Shown here piece after piece: positions 34,521-46,396 of a stretch of DNA of 64,000 nt. This DNA is from Fratercula arctica (lineage: Eukaryota; Chordata; Aves; Charadriiformes; Alcidae), in contig CANTUZ010000002.1 of the NCBI GenBank assembly GCA_947846985.1, forward strand, positions 129,728,889 to 129,792,888, read 5' to 3'. The position numbers and the translations under genes are program-made. Under the pieces are notes generated by a model, which saw nothing but the letters and a program-made list of their open reading frames with translations, did not search any database and was not told the origin of the DNA. Positions within the stretch are counted from its first letter, which is position 1. Each line of letters begins with the position of its first letter.

Positions 34521-37028
34521 TATGGTCTGGGAAAGCAGTGCTGCAGGACATAATCAAAGCCAACAGTTTAGGCCTCAGCATCTGACAAAAAAATCAATAA
34601 TGAATTTACAGAAGTTACCAGTAAAACCAAATGTCCTTCCAAGACTTCCACTAAAAATTCAAGAAAAGGGGACATAGTTTCAGGATCCTGACAATAAATA
34701 AATACATAAGAGTTTTAACCATTTAAAATGCAGAGTGAGTGATTTCACTCTAGCTGTGGTATAGCTCTAATTTGACGCGTACTGAACATTAATTTCAAGA
34801 ACGGTTAGGATAAAATATAAAAATCGGTGAAATAAAAGCAAAAGTTGGAATTAAAGGTTCTCACTGAAAGTTTCTAGAATTTCCTTCACTGTCAGGTCAC
34901 AAAATCAAGCCTGTATTTTTAGTTTCTTTTAATTAGCATGAACTAAAATTATACTTAATATGTAAAACAACTGCAACATCTAAACAGGGAGCTGCGTAGA
35001 TATGAGAAAGCAGCTACTGGATAAGTAGCAGCTCTGGAGAAATGACTTTGGAGCGGATCACAAATCAAGTCTAAGCAATCTGTGTGAGAAAACAAAAAGT
35101 GTTCATCCTATTGTAACAGATAAACTGCGATGTCAAATGCAAGACAGGCAAAGTAATCCTCCTACCCACCTCTGCGCCAACACAGGCTCCGCTTCTTTTA
35201 GGTAACACACCCCAATACAAATGTGAAGCAGCAGGTGACCTTGCAAGGAGTCACAGACACAATCAACTTGAGGAAACAAGAGCTACCAGGAATGACTTAA
35301 AGAACTGAGCTTGGCGGATCCAGAAACAAGAAAATTGGGAAGTGGTGCGATAAATCCCCACCAATTCCTAAAAGTCTCTCACAAAGAGGGCAGTGAATTA
35401 CCCCCTGTGAAGTAAGTTCTCCCTCATTTATGTTTCTGTTAATATTGTTCAATTCACAGTCAGCATATTTAAAATAGTATTGTGATACATAATGCAGTAA
35501 AAATGTCATTAGGAAAGAAAAAGGCCATTAGAAGTTTTAAAAGGCTGACTTTATTCTTATTTATAGATCAAGGAAAATTAGTCTCAAATGGGCCTCAAAT
35601 ACACATAAGAAATGTCCTTTACAGATAAATGGTAAAGTAACTATTGATAACAAAAATAGGAGTTGTTATGTCTTCTCATTTTTAGTACGACCACTTAGAC
35701 TACTCTATCAGCCAAAAATGGACTTTATCCTCCTTGGATTTCTACAAAAGAGAGTAGTCCCACTCCTGACAAATGTCTCTGAAAAACGCTCTTCTATACC
35801 CCTAAAAATAGTATCTCCCGGCTTCAAGCACTGTTTTTAATAGAATAAACTCCCAGAAAAATAGCAAAAGATACAAGCTGTGATCCTTGAATGGAACATA
35901 CAGGATTTTCAAATGAAATAAATTTGTTTTCACCATTACAGGGATTGTATCTTTTCAAATGATCATGGCTTGTGTCTAACCTCACTACACACTGTATATT
36001 CCTACCTCCAATACATTATAATGATACACTGTAAAGCAGCTTGGTCTGAACTGTGGCTGGTGCAGCACCTTTCAATAAATGAAAAATGAGTGGACATATG
36101 GAACCACTAGAATCCACTCTATTCATCTATTATTGGAGGCTCCTAAATCATGAACCATAAGTTTAGCCTGTTGGTAGCTGCGCTGATTATAATGAGACCA
36201 TTTACTCCTGAGGTTAATGCTTAAGCTGATTCAGATTCTTAAAGCAATCAAATAAGGCTGGCCAAACTGTGGCGTTAGACAGAAGTGGATGTTCAAAGGG
36301 ATTTCCCTACAGCAAAGCTGGCCAGCAGCAAGTTTTCAGTCGTTCTGCCAGCTAATCTGTATTGCCAGCAAGGTTCAGCTTGCTGAAGGTGACATCCTTC
36401 ATCTGCTTTGGGACTGAGAAGCAACACAGGTCAGCCCTGTGGAGCAGAGGGACTCTTCTGTCACTTCTTATTGGGAAATCACACTCCTTCTATCCTTGAG
36501 TCTCCTAAGTATGCAATGGACCCTGTGCACCTTTTTATCCACAGGGATTTTAGGATGGGGCTCCTGCAGTGAAGAGGTTTTTCCACCTCTGGTTTAAAAT
36601 TTGCAGCCCTGTTGAATTAAATGAACTTAAATATTCACAATGCCCCTGCTTCCAAGTCCTCACCAGCCTAATTACAAGGGATTCAACTCGGTTGCTTCCT
36701 CGAAGACATCAGGAAGTACAGGACACACTGAATTTGTGGTGTCTTCCCTCTGGAACTGCCCCAGCTGCTGTGGCATACCGCTGAGAAAAGACGGAGCAAC
36801 TACTCTCACATAGTAAAGTTCTTCCCTGAAATCTCATCACAATATCTCTGTGATTTTATTTAAATCACTGATTAGAAAGCATGCCAGGAAATACAATGGA
36901 GCCCTTCCAATTAATAGTACTGTTTTCTGTGCATTTCTCCTAAATAAGTAGATCTTGTTAAAATAATTTTTGCAGCAAAAGTTTTACACATTACACAATT
37001 ACCAGCTGTGTGCATCTTGATGAGGGAG

Positions 37029-37077
37029 TTTTTTTTTTTTTTTCCCAGGATGCAGGAGTGGAAAATCCCTCGAACTG
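37029..37077 (+). other. Possible 29-nt micro-exon with near-consensus splice sites
   Basis: A run of 15 T then CCCAG (ending 37048) forms a strong acceptor. Twenty-nine bases later ACTG runs into GTAAGTTC (GT at 37078-37079), a strong donor. The interval is open in one frame as DAGVENPSN. Micro-exons of this size exist in neuronal genes, but the T run may simply be a microsatellite that mimics a polypyrimidine tract. Confidence 0.15.
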
Positions 37078-38959
37078 GTAAGTTCTAGGTGCAACAATGA
37101 AATATGCTTTTAGCATACAAATATAGGGGATTGGCTATGTGTTTATGCTTCCTTCTCTGACAAAGCAAAAGCTAATGTTTTCATAGCAGCTAAAATAGGA
37201 AGAAAGGAAAAGGGTTCATTCTCCACATGCTAACTGCAGTATTTTGGTCTGATACATGGCAAACTATTTTTCAGACTCAGTTATTTAAAAACCAATAAAG
37301 GTACCCTTCTGACAAATGAGAAATGTTTCCATATTTCCTGATAACAGATAATTTTTGTTCTTTAAAATTTGTTATATGGACCTTTCTGAGATTGAGTGTT
37401 GTAGCAGTCTGGTATGACTACTTACTGAAATACTTTCAGTCCATCACAAAATTAAATTATGTGTTCCAGCTCATTGGCTCCTAATTTAGATAAAACAGTA
37501 AGATCTGAATTCATAAGGCTGGTTGGTCTGTAAGGGGCCCCCTGTAAGGGACTGTATATTAGGCTATTAAGACTTAAATTTTAGCTGGGCTGTAGTTATG
37601 TCATGTACTTGAAAACATCATTGAACATTTTGAGAAAAAAATGGTCAATGGGGTGCTTACATGAGCATTCACGGGGAAAGCATTTAGACCTGGTGTTTAC
37701 GCAGACTGTAAACAATTTCCAGCTACATCCACAATGTCTTCTCTATGAATAGATCATGCTTTCTTCCTTTTATAGATGACCATTTAGATAAGAGGGACAG
37801 AATTGGTTTGGGGTTAAACATAATTTCAAATAAGCATCAGATTTAAACTGAAAGATACAGTTAATTGCTTCTCCTTGTATGTAACTGAATCATCATCTTC
37901 TCCTCTGGAAGGAATAAATCTGAACATATCTCTTCCATGGCAGCAATTTTCCATTTTGTACAACCATTCACTCCTCTCCGTTACATTTTAAATAAGTTCA
38001 GTGAGTGAAGAGTCTACCACAGAGAGTTCATTTTTACAGAGTGTTAGTTCAGCTGCAACTTCTCCTGAATGATTTAATACATATAGCTATTATGTAACTC
38101 AGATTGTCTTCCCATGTTTTAATTTATTCAGTCATTTCCTTTTTAAAACATGTGCTATAGGGTACAGCATACCTCCTGGTTGTGATTTTGAAAGCTTTCA
38201 ATGTATTAGTTACATTTCTGACACTAAAATATTTAGTTATAAAAATGTAAAGATTTAGAACAGTTCGAAACCATTGTTTTCATATTTCACCCCTGTCTTG
38301 CATTAAGGGCTTTTGTCCCAAGGTGAATGTGGTAACGAAGTAAATGTGATTCGGATAAGCCCTAGATAAGGTATTTTTTTCCAGAAACACACAGTAAGAA
38401 GTTTGTCGGGAGAAAAAGTTATGAGCATAAGAGCGACCCACCAAGGATTAAAGGAAGGAAACTTGGAGCTACCTCTCTTCTGGTGTTCAAGTATGAAGTC
38501 GTCCAACTCATTAGTTATCTTATTCAACCTTGACATTCATTTATATGGAGGACGAGGCTACAAATGACTTTAGCAGGCATGCCGAGTCTCTTCCTGAAAG
38601 GAATATAGTTAGGAAGAAAACTCAGTCGTCATTTTACAATAACTTGCAAGAGGAATGTGGTCTCTGTTAGGAGCTTATCTCAAGACATGAATTATTTGTT
38701 TCCCCTAATAAACATCCTATTACACTGGCTACTATGTTTAGGCTCAAGATTGACACAGAGGTCTTGCATAGCAAAGATTTAGCTACTGTCTCATGGTGCT
38801 GCAGACCAGATGCTGAAAAAACTTGTCTCACACAGAGTTGTTTTAATATTTGTGTAGCAGCCAGGCAGGCGAGTTTCCTGTATAAAAAGAACATTTGAAC
38901 TTTAGGCGTCAACACTAGAAGAATTTGTGTTCTTTAATTAGGTCACTGATCCCTCTAAA

Positions 38960-38986
38960 TTTCTATGTCTTGACTAGACATAGAAA
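38960..38986. repeat. Perfect inverted repeat, 10-bp arms
   Basis: TTTCTATGTC and GACATAGAAA pair exactly across seven bases (TTGACTA). Arms and spacing are similar to the other short hairpins in the window, but the sequences are unrelated. Confidence 0.65.
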
Positions 38987-40229
38987 CTTTTTCTGGTCCT
39001 CAAGACAGTCAGCCTGTCCCCTCTGGTTCATTTGAAATAGGATGGTTAAAACTATCTTCCAGGCACATTCATCTAAGTCCCCTGCACTTTGCATTGTCAC
39101 TTACATACATACAGAGTGTTTATAAAGGAATATAAAATCCTATCAAACAAAATCAATCATATTGCATACGCCTTTTCAGGGATTTATGTGATGAAACATG
39201 ACACCTGGCAAATGAGAATATGGCCCACAAATATCTGGATAAGATGTGATCAGTTTTAATTACCTGAGAGTTACAGATTGTTGCAGATGAATTTTAAAAG
39301 TCTGTTGGTCTATTAGCACTGTTTAGTATAACAAAAAGGGAAATAAATATTAGAAGACATATCAACAGTTTTATGGTTCTGTACCATTTTTGTGTTGCCA
39401 AGGAACTGTTCTGGTTCTTTTTTCCTTAATTGTGAGTAAGCCTGCTCCTAGTCACTTTTCAGCCAGTAAACATCAACTATTTCACCCACTATTAATGCTA
39501 ACTATTACATCGGTAATTTACACTTCCAGGGGCTGGTGTGGTACCCATAAGAGAACTACATGAGCTCCTACTAAACCATGCAGGACACAGCAGCTTCTCC
39601 ACACTCCCCGTCTCACTTCTTCCAGAATCTTAAATAACTTCCAGTTGCTTTCCCAAGGTGTGCTATCCAAGTTGCCAATTTTATAATAAAAAGATCCTGT
39701 GGAATGCTACTTGGCATCTAATTTCATTTACTAGAAAGCATATTTTCAACACAGGATGATGCTTAAGGGTTTACCTTGCACAATGACATACCTATTATTT
39801 ATATTTTATATTTACATTAGAGAAAGGTGAAGATATGTTTAAAAATTCCTTCTTTTTTTTTTTTCATTTTGCCTTTTTTTTTTTAATTCCACAAAAAACA
39901 GAAGTCAAATTTCACATAAAAAGAAAAAAACACCAAGTATTTTATTGTCGTGCAGGCCATGTGTGTCTCATTCTTTGCTTGGTAACATTTGAACCTGGCA
40001 GACAGAGGGCAGCTTCTACAGTGTTAAGGGACAGAGAAGCTGAACTAGAAGAGAGATCCTGATTAGCTCTTCCTCATAAAGGGAAAGGCTGCCTCATAAC
40101 CCCAGTCAGATTTTAGATAATAGAAAATCCACACAGGAGACAGCTACTGAAAACTGAGCTTCATAAATTTCACCAAAGGTTTACTTTTAATCTGATATAA
40201 TTCAAGATAATAGCTTTGAAATGCATGAT

Positions 40230-40258
40230 AGACTAATAGACTAATCCACTAGACTAAT
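40230..40258. repeat. Three copies of AGACTAAT
   Basis: Two adjacent copies and a third after a five-base spacer. It is a short tandem repeat and each unit holds a TAAT core. Confidence 0.6.
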
Positions 40259-41641
40259 TATCAACTGGTAGAAACTGGCATTATAAAAAGGGAGGAATTT
40301 CGGACATGGAATTATCTCAAGTAAGAAAAAATGACACTTGCAAAAAAATTGGGAGGCTAGTCTCTCTGAAACCACTGGTAATCCTCTCACTGACTTCAAC
40401 ATGGTCATAGTTTCTCTCATGATCTTTGCATTAGGTACAATCATTAAAAATAATTACGTATTTCATCATTCACCTAGGAATACATAGTCTGTGATTAGGC
40501 CCCTAGACACAACACTGAACTATTTATATGTTGTTTGTATTACGACAAACTAACAATAGTTCATAAATATAGAAACAGAAGATCTGCAAAAGCATTTTTT
40601 GTTGGTAGGACCAATTATAGCAACACCGAAATGTTCCACTTACACTTGGTTCATATTGAAGATCTTCCCTGTAAACTTGAAAGCTCACAATCAAAAATCA
40701 ACCAACAATGGAAAATCAAACAGCGTAACAAACGACCTGCCTAATCATCACCTTGGCCAGGGCTCAGAAACGTCAGTTACCATAAAAATGAGTCTTGGCA
40801 CTAGCAGAGTTTTCTCAATAATTTTCTTTCAATCAGATACGTAGAAAAGTTAGGTATAAAATTCCCACTTACCAGTCCCCTTCTGGGAGACACGATTTAC
40901 TAAATGGAGACTCTGAGATGTTTTGTGATTGCAATACTTTGCTTCTGCAGAGATTACACGATAATACAGAAGGAATGAAAGCAAGGGATTCAGTATTATC
41001 ATCTCAAAAGTTCAATTAGCACTTAGAACAAAATTTACTTTAATAGATCATTTTTCCTGTATGTAGACTTGAGATCCATTCACAACTGATGATAGTTATA
41101 CTTACAGTACTACCAAGAAGCTTTCTACACATCTTCCCCGTTCACTTAACACATACATGGCATACTTACATATTTATTTATGTAACATAATAATATATGT
41201 ATTCACACAACATTTAAGTATTACACAGGTGTGTTACAGAAAAAGACATATCACTGGCATGAAAAGTTTAAAATTAACCATTTCATCACAGATACTGCTG
41301 AATTCCTGTTTCCATCACAGCTGAAAACAACTGCACTAATATACACTTACGTGCTTCACTTTCCCGTTTTTGAATACTTGAATAAATCTTATTAATAAGA
41401 CACTCACAGCTGTGAGGGATGAAAAAATGGTTTGGCATAAAAATATTTAATTAAAATACCCTCAGTAACACCCTTTTGTATCTTAAGTAGTCTTTTAAAA
41501 CCTTTATTAAGGTCTTTGCTTGATGGAGTTTCACCTACCGTGACTATTCCAGAAACCACTGAGGAATTCTAACTCTTACCCCTAAAGGATCAAGATGAGA
41601 TGAAAATACTATTTTTTTGTTGTTTTTTATTAGTATTATTA

Positions 41642-41695
41642 TTGTTGTTGTTGTTGTTGTTATTGTTGTTGCTGGTGTTGTTATTGTTGTTGTTT
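41642..41695. repeat. GTT trinucleotide microsatellite
   Basis: About 18 triplets, mostly GTT/TTG, with interruptions (ATT, GCT, GGT). A useful length marker; noncoding. Confidence 0.92.
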
Positions 41696-42369
41696 TCTGC
41701 ACATTTTAGAAAATAAGGAAAAGTTATTTTGATACTTGACATCTAGGTTCAACAAATATGGGACCTCAAAGGAAGTATCTGTGATGGTCCTAGTTTAGTC
41801 CCTAGATAATCCAAGCTACATTATAAAACTAAGATTTCATAATTTAGTACAAAATAGCATTTTGTGTTAAGGATATCCCCAGGCTTAAGGTCAGCAGGGC
41901 AGCAGTTTACTTGCCGGAAACCTGACTGCAAGTCGGAAGGGACTACAGAAGTTAAACTTGGTTTTGGTAATTGTTCTTGAAGTCTCCTTAGCAATTTCAA
42001 AATTAACTGTGTGGCCTTTAGCATTCAGTAACAAACTCTGGCTAAGGTGGAAAAGGCAGAGGAACTGCTAACTTTCTAAAATCTCTAGACAACTCAATCT
42101 CTTCAACATTCAGCCTCTTCATGTCTCAGTCATGAACTCAATACTGTATTCCTCATCACAGCTTATCTCACAATGTGTGCATACGGAAGTCCACTGACAG
42201 TTACTGAAGAGTTACTGCTTTTGTCAACTTATCAGCAAATTTACTCATTGAGTGATTATTGTCCTTCTCTTCAGACAAGAGCAACAAAGGGAGTACTTAT
42301 AAAAATCTTCAAAATAAAAGGCAGAGAACTGTAAGCATCCCAGGAAGTAGGGAAAAGCATTGTTTTAAT

Positions 42370-42720
42370 GTTGCGGGTACTGAATTTGGCTTGTGCGCTA
42401 CATAATGGGAAAATATTTGGACCCTGGAGTTTAGCAGCATTAAATAGTTTTTGTGGTTATCAAATTTTGTAGCCTAGCTTCAGCTTTTAGAAGTTGCCAC
42501 AAAAGCGGTTTTCTGTTTTGTACGCTGCACAGGCATAAACATTATCAATTAGATAAACTGACATAAAATTGCTGGTCATTCAAAAGCAAGAACTTCCCCC
42601 AGGAATTGATAAAATTATATCAGGCTCTCAGAAGTCAAGGGCTGTGTTTATGCCATAAGCATTACACAGAAACAATAGTCATTCAAAACATAATAATTAC
42701 TTCGCATGCTTCTGTAAGGG
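42370..42720. promoter_or_regulatory. Repeat-free block resembling a conserved noncoding element
   Basis: Contains ATCAATTAGATAAA, TAATAATTAC, and motifs for GATA (TGATAAA) and homeodomain factors, with no microsatellites until the A run at 42723. Called on texture only. Confidence 0.2.
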
Positions 42721-44684
42721 GGAAAAAAAAAAAAAAAGCACACTTAAATCAATTTCCTCTTTCAACCTAACCAGGCACGGTTTACATCCACAATCTGCAC
42801 TCATGTTTTACTATTTGATTTCTTTTTTTTATTTAAATGGGCATTCAGCCAGCTTTAAATATTGCCAATTGCTAGGCAAATGCCCGCTTATTCAAAGCTA
42901 TTTCCGTTGCAGCTTACGGATAAAAATGGCCTTGAAAAATTGTCCTCATCTTGAGAGAAAAGAGTATGCCTCAAACCCATTAGCGGGGCAGGGATAAGGC
43001 TGCCGTAGGGAGCGTCCTCCTGCTTCGAATGCAGCGCAGCCTTGGCAGAGTTAGCAACGGGCACCACATAGTTATGGGCGAGATGAGAAACACAGCAAAG
43101 CCGCATCCCAGCTACTACGACTGCTAAGATGAGCTGCGTCTCACTGCTCTGATTCCAACTTCTCAGGGACCCCCGAGCCCTCCAAACTGTAGTGCCGCCC
43201 ACCTGCTCCCTCCCAGTCATACCTCTCCGGCCCATCAGCGCAGGCCGCTCTCTCACATTTGTTTTGTCACCTCCAACAGCACCCCAATTACTTTATTTTC
43301 TAATAAAATCTCTCAGGTTCCAATAAACCCGCATTTATCCTAACACTGAGAAGGTTTGATTGCTTATGACAAGTATTACTTGTAGACTGCCTTTTCATTC
43401 CTCAGCTAGTGATGCAAGGAGCTTGGGCTACTGAAGGAAGAGCTGCTTAGAGAGCTGCTCAGTCAGAAGCGCTGCCAGAATCAAGCCTGATGCATGTGGT
43501 AAACCAGCAAACTAGGGAGTGTGTAAAAGCTGAATATGGAGAATTTTTTGTAATGCATAATATTATAGTCAAAACATAAATAGTGCTTGTAAATACTTTT
43601 TTCTTGTTCCTTCTGATTTAATAATTCAAGAGCAGTGACTAAAACACAGACTCCACTGTTTCTTCTTTTCTTGTCATCAAGTCTCCTGTGCAATTCTTTC
43701 CTGGCCAGTCTGCACTCAAATAAACAAACTGATTTTCATGAAAAACTGAGAGAAACAAATCAATTACTTTCTACGGCTTACAATGTCTCACAACTCAAGC
43801 AGTAAATTAAAACTAATGTGAGGTCCTGTTTCTTTGGAAGACCCAGAGCTTTCCATCCTACCTTGCCTCTATGGAAAACAGGCACATGCATTTGGATTCA
43901 GCATCACATTCTAAGTGAGGAAAAATCCTATGCGTGTTATTGCAGAAACATTGATAGAACAAGCATAATAGTATCTACACACTCTTCTGTGGTTTGTTCT
44001 TTTTTTTTTTTTTAAGGGGCTTTGTAATGTCAGTGAAGTACTGATACATAAGAAATATTAACTGGTATTGGGATCTAGTATGCCATCATTCTGTAAGGAA
44101 ATTAACAGTGATAACATAAGCTACTGTTATATAATATGCAATTACCTCTTAGTTAAATATTGAGTTTAATAACAACCCTATACACTTGTGTATTTGCAGT
44201 GTATTACAAAATAAGTTACTCTGAGGAAAAGAGACAAGGGGGATGGGGGGGACATTTTTGGCCAATCTTTCATTATTACTTTTTTTAGATTTGATCTATA
44301 AGCCTGGGGATTACAGTGCTAAAGTGTTTTCCAAAACGTTACAAATTCTACGTGCTCTTCGTAGCAGCCATATTCTCCATGTTTGGATTGTCTAAATCAC
44401 ATCTCTAAAATTTATCTTGCTAACACCATTAGCTAGTATCATCATCAGCTCTGTTATCGCCAATAGTAGTCCTCAATGGAAGTTGCGTACCTCCGTTTCT
44501 TCCTCTCCACATTCCCTCACAACGCTGCCCACTTGGAGACCAGACCTACATCTTCTCCCTTCTCTTCTGACCTATCCCTCAGAGAGAAGACACCCCCACA
44601 TTACCAGGAACACTCTCATCCTACACACTATGACTGAGACCCACTCTCTCATCTATCCAAGTCTTATAATTCAGAAGAGCAGAT

Positions 44685-46160
44685 GGGACCTGCTTGGTGG
44701 GGTCCCGTGGGGGTAGAGGGAAAATCAGGAAAGCTGATTGACCCTCAATGACAACATCCTCAAAGCATTGTCCTTTCCAAAGTGTAGGAATCTGAGCAGG
44801 AAGGGCAGGAGGCCAGTATGGCTGAACAAGACACTCTTGATTGAGCTCAAACACAAAAATTAAGTACATTGAGAGTGAAGGCGGGGACAGGCTACTCACG
44901 AGAAACCATAGACACATGGCCTGAGTGTGCAGGGATAGAGTTAGGAAAGCAGCACCACTGACCATCTTTGAGAGGTCATAACGATAAGAGGAGGTTCCTG
45001 AAGACTAGAAAAAGGAAAATGTTGCACCATCTTCCAAGAAGATCAAGGAGATTGCGGGAAAATACAGGCCAATCAGCCTAATCTCAGTCTGCAGGAAGAT
45101 TATGGAATAAATCCTCTCAGAAGCCATTTCCAGGCACATGATGGACAAGAATATAATTGAGAACAGCCAGCATGGATATAGCAAGGGCAACCTGTGCTTA
45201 ACTGACCTGGTTGCCTTCATGATGAAATGACTGCTCTGTGGACAAGAGTCCACAAGTGTTCCATAGTACCCATTCAGACAAGTAAGTAGAAGACAAGGCA
45301 GGTGGAAAATTGGCTGAAACTTTGGGCTCAAAGGTTCGTGACCACCCATACAGAGGCCACCTGGCAGCGAGTTGCCAGCGTCATCTCTCAGGCACTGATT
45401 ATAAGGCCAATACTGTTTAGTATCTTTACTAACAAGCAGGGAGCTGGAAGGTGTGTACTATCAACAAGTTTGCAGATTGCAAAGTTTGCAAATTTGCAAC
45501 ACTGCCCTCCCAAACTGGTAGGCCAGGGCTGCTGTTCATCAGAAGGGCCTTGACAGGCTGGAGATATGGGCCTACAGGAACTTCATGGAGTTCAACAAAG
45601 GGACATGCCAAGACCCATGCCTGGACAGAATAGCTCCATGCAACAGTGCAGGCTGGGGGCTGACTGAGCAGAAAGCAGATTTCCAGAAAAGCATGGGGGT
45701 ATCTGGTGGAGCATTTGAACATGAGCTAGCAGAAGTGAAGAAGGCCAAAGCATATGGAGCTGTATTAACAAAAGTGCAAGCAGCAGATCAGAGAAAGTTA
45801 CTTTTCCCCTCTATTTGGCACTTGAGAGACTGCTTCTGGAGTACTGTATCTAGTTTTGGACTTCCCAGTATAACAGAGACATTGCTGTACTGCAATGAGC
45901 CCAACAGAAGGATATGAAGAAGATTAGGGGGCACATGCCGTATGAGAAAAGAGGAGGAGGGAACTGTGTTTGATCAGCCAGAAGGAAAGAAGGCTAATAG
46001 GAAATCTATTGCTCTTTACAACTACCTAGTAGGAAGATAAGAAGATGACACCTGATTCTTCTTGGAGGTGTGCAGTGACAGCATGAGAGACAACAAACAC
46101 CAGGTTCAACATGGGAAATTGCACACAAGAGGAAAAAAACTCAGCATAAGAGTAGCGCAG
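44685..46160 (+). mobile_element. Longest CR1 LINE copy, decayed and internally deleted
   Basis: About 1.5 kb. It begins in the linker after the endonuclease (GGTCCCGTGGGGGTAGAGGG and AAAATCAGGAAAGCTGATTG), continues with TGACCATCTTTGAGAGGTCA, then the first reverse transcriptase block, a shortened palm region, and the post-RT blocks (TTGGCACTTGAGAGACTGCT, AGAAGGAAAGAAGGCTAATA). It fades near 46160 before reaching the 3' UTR, and no octamer tail is seen. Stops and frameshifts are frequent, so it is old. Confidence 0.9.
45060..45230 (+). pseudogene. CR1 reverse transcriptase domain relic
   Basis: From 45060 the frame reads KYRPISLIS, then SVCRKIME, an in-frame TAA, ILSEAISRHMMDKN and SQHGYSKGNLCLTDL. 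The RPISL and QHG-KG-LT motifs are hallmarks of the first blocks of CR1-type reverse transcriptase. The block that should hold the first catalytic aspartate (YLDFSKAFD type) does not follow at the usual distance: after the GMMK*LLCG-like region the sequence jumps to a later block, which indicates an internal deletion near 45235-45300. The enzyme is dead. Confidence 0.8.
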
Positions 46161-46356
46161 CACCAGCTCTCGGTATGCTAATCATAACATAGAGTGAAGA
46201 AACCAACCCCATAAAACCTGAGGTTTAAGCTGTTAATGCAAGTAGTAATCTATGGTCAGATGAAAGCACTGGAAAGCTGGAAAGCCCATTACTGAAACTC
46301 AGAGCATCAGTGTAACATACTTCTACTGACTGTCACTTTCTTCTTTTGACAAACTG

Positions 46357-46396
46357 ACAATTTATCAAGGATATTTACCACAATTTATCAAGGATA
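46357..46396. repeat. Exact 17-bp direct repeat, spacing 23
   Basis: ACAATTTATCAAGGATA occurs at 46357-46373 and 46380-46396, separated by six bases. It lies about 200 bp right of the CR1 copy ending near 46160. It could be a local duplication; it is too far from the element to be a clear target-site duplication. Confidence 0.85.

Larger units (their letters stand above)
33356..44684. other. Eleven kilobases of single-copy DNA, no gene recognised
   Basis: No coding frame with homology and no transposon body is recognised. Listed inside it are an octamer-bearing block (33890-34520), a possible micro-exon (37049-37077), a hairpin (38960-38986), a triple repeat of AGACTAAT (40230-40258), a GTT microsatellite (41642-41695), an enhancer-like block (42370-42720), an A run (42723-42737) and a T run (about 43999-44013). 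The part at 42990-43260 is GC-richer and open in several frames. Confidence 0.5.

Noticed and set aside
44621..45722. Minus-strand frames of up to 114 codons
   Set aside because: Antisense to the decayed CR1 copy, with no independent support.
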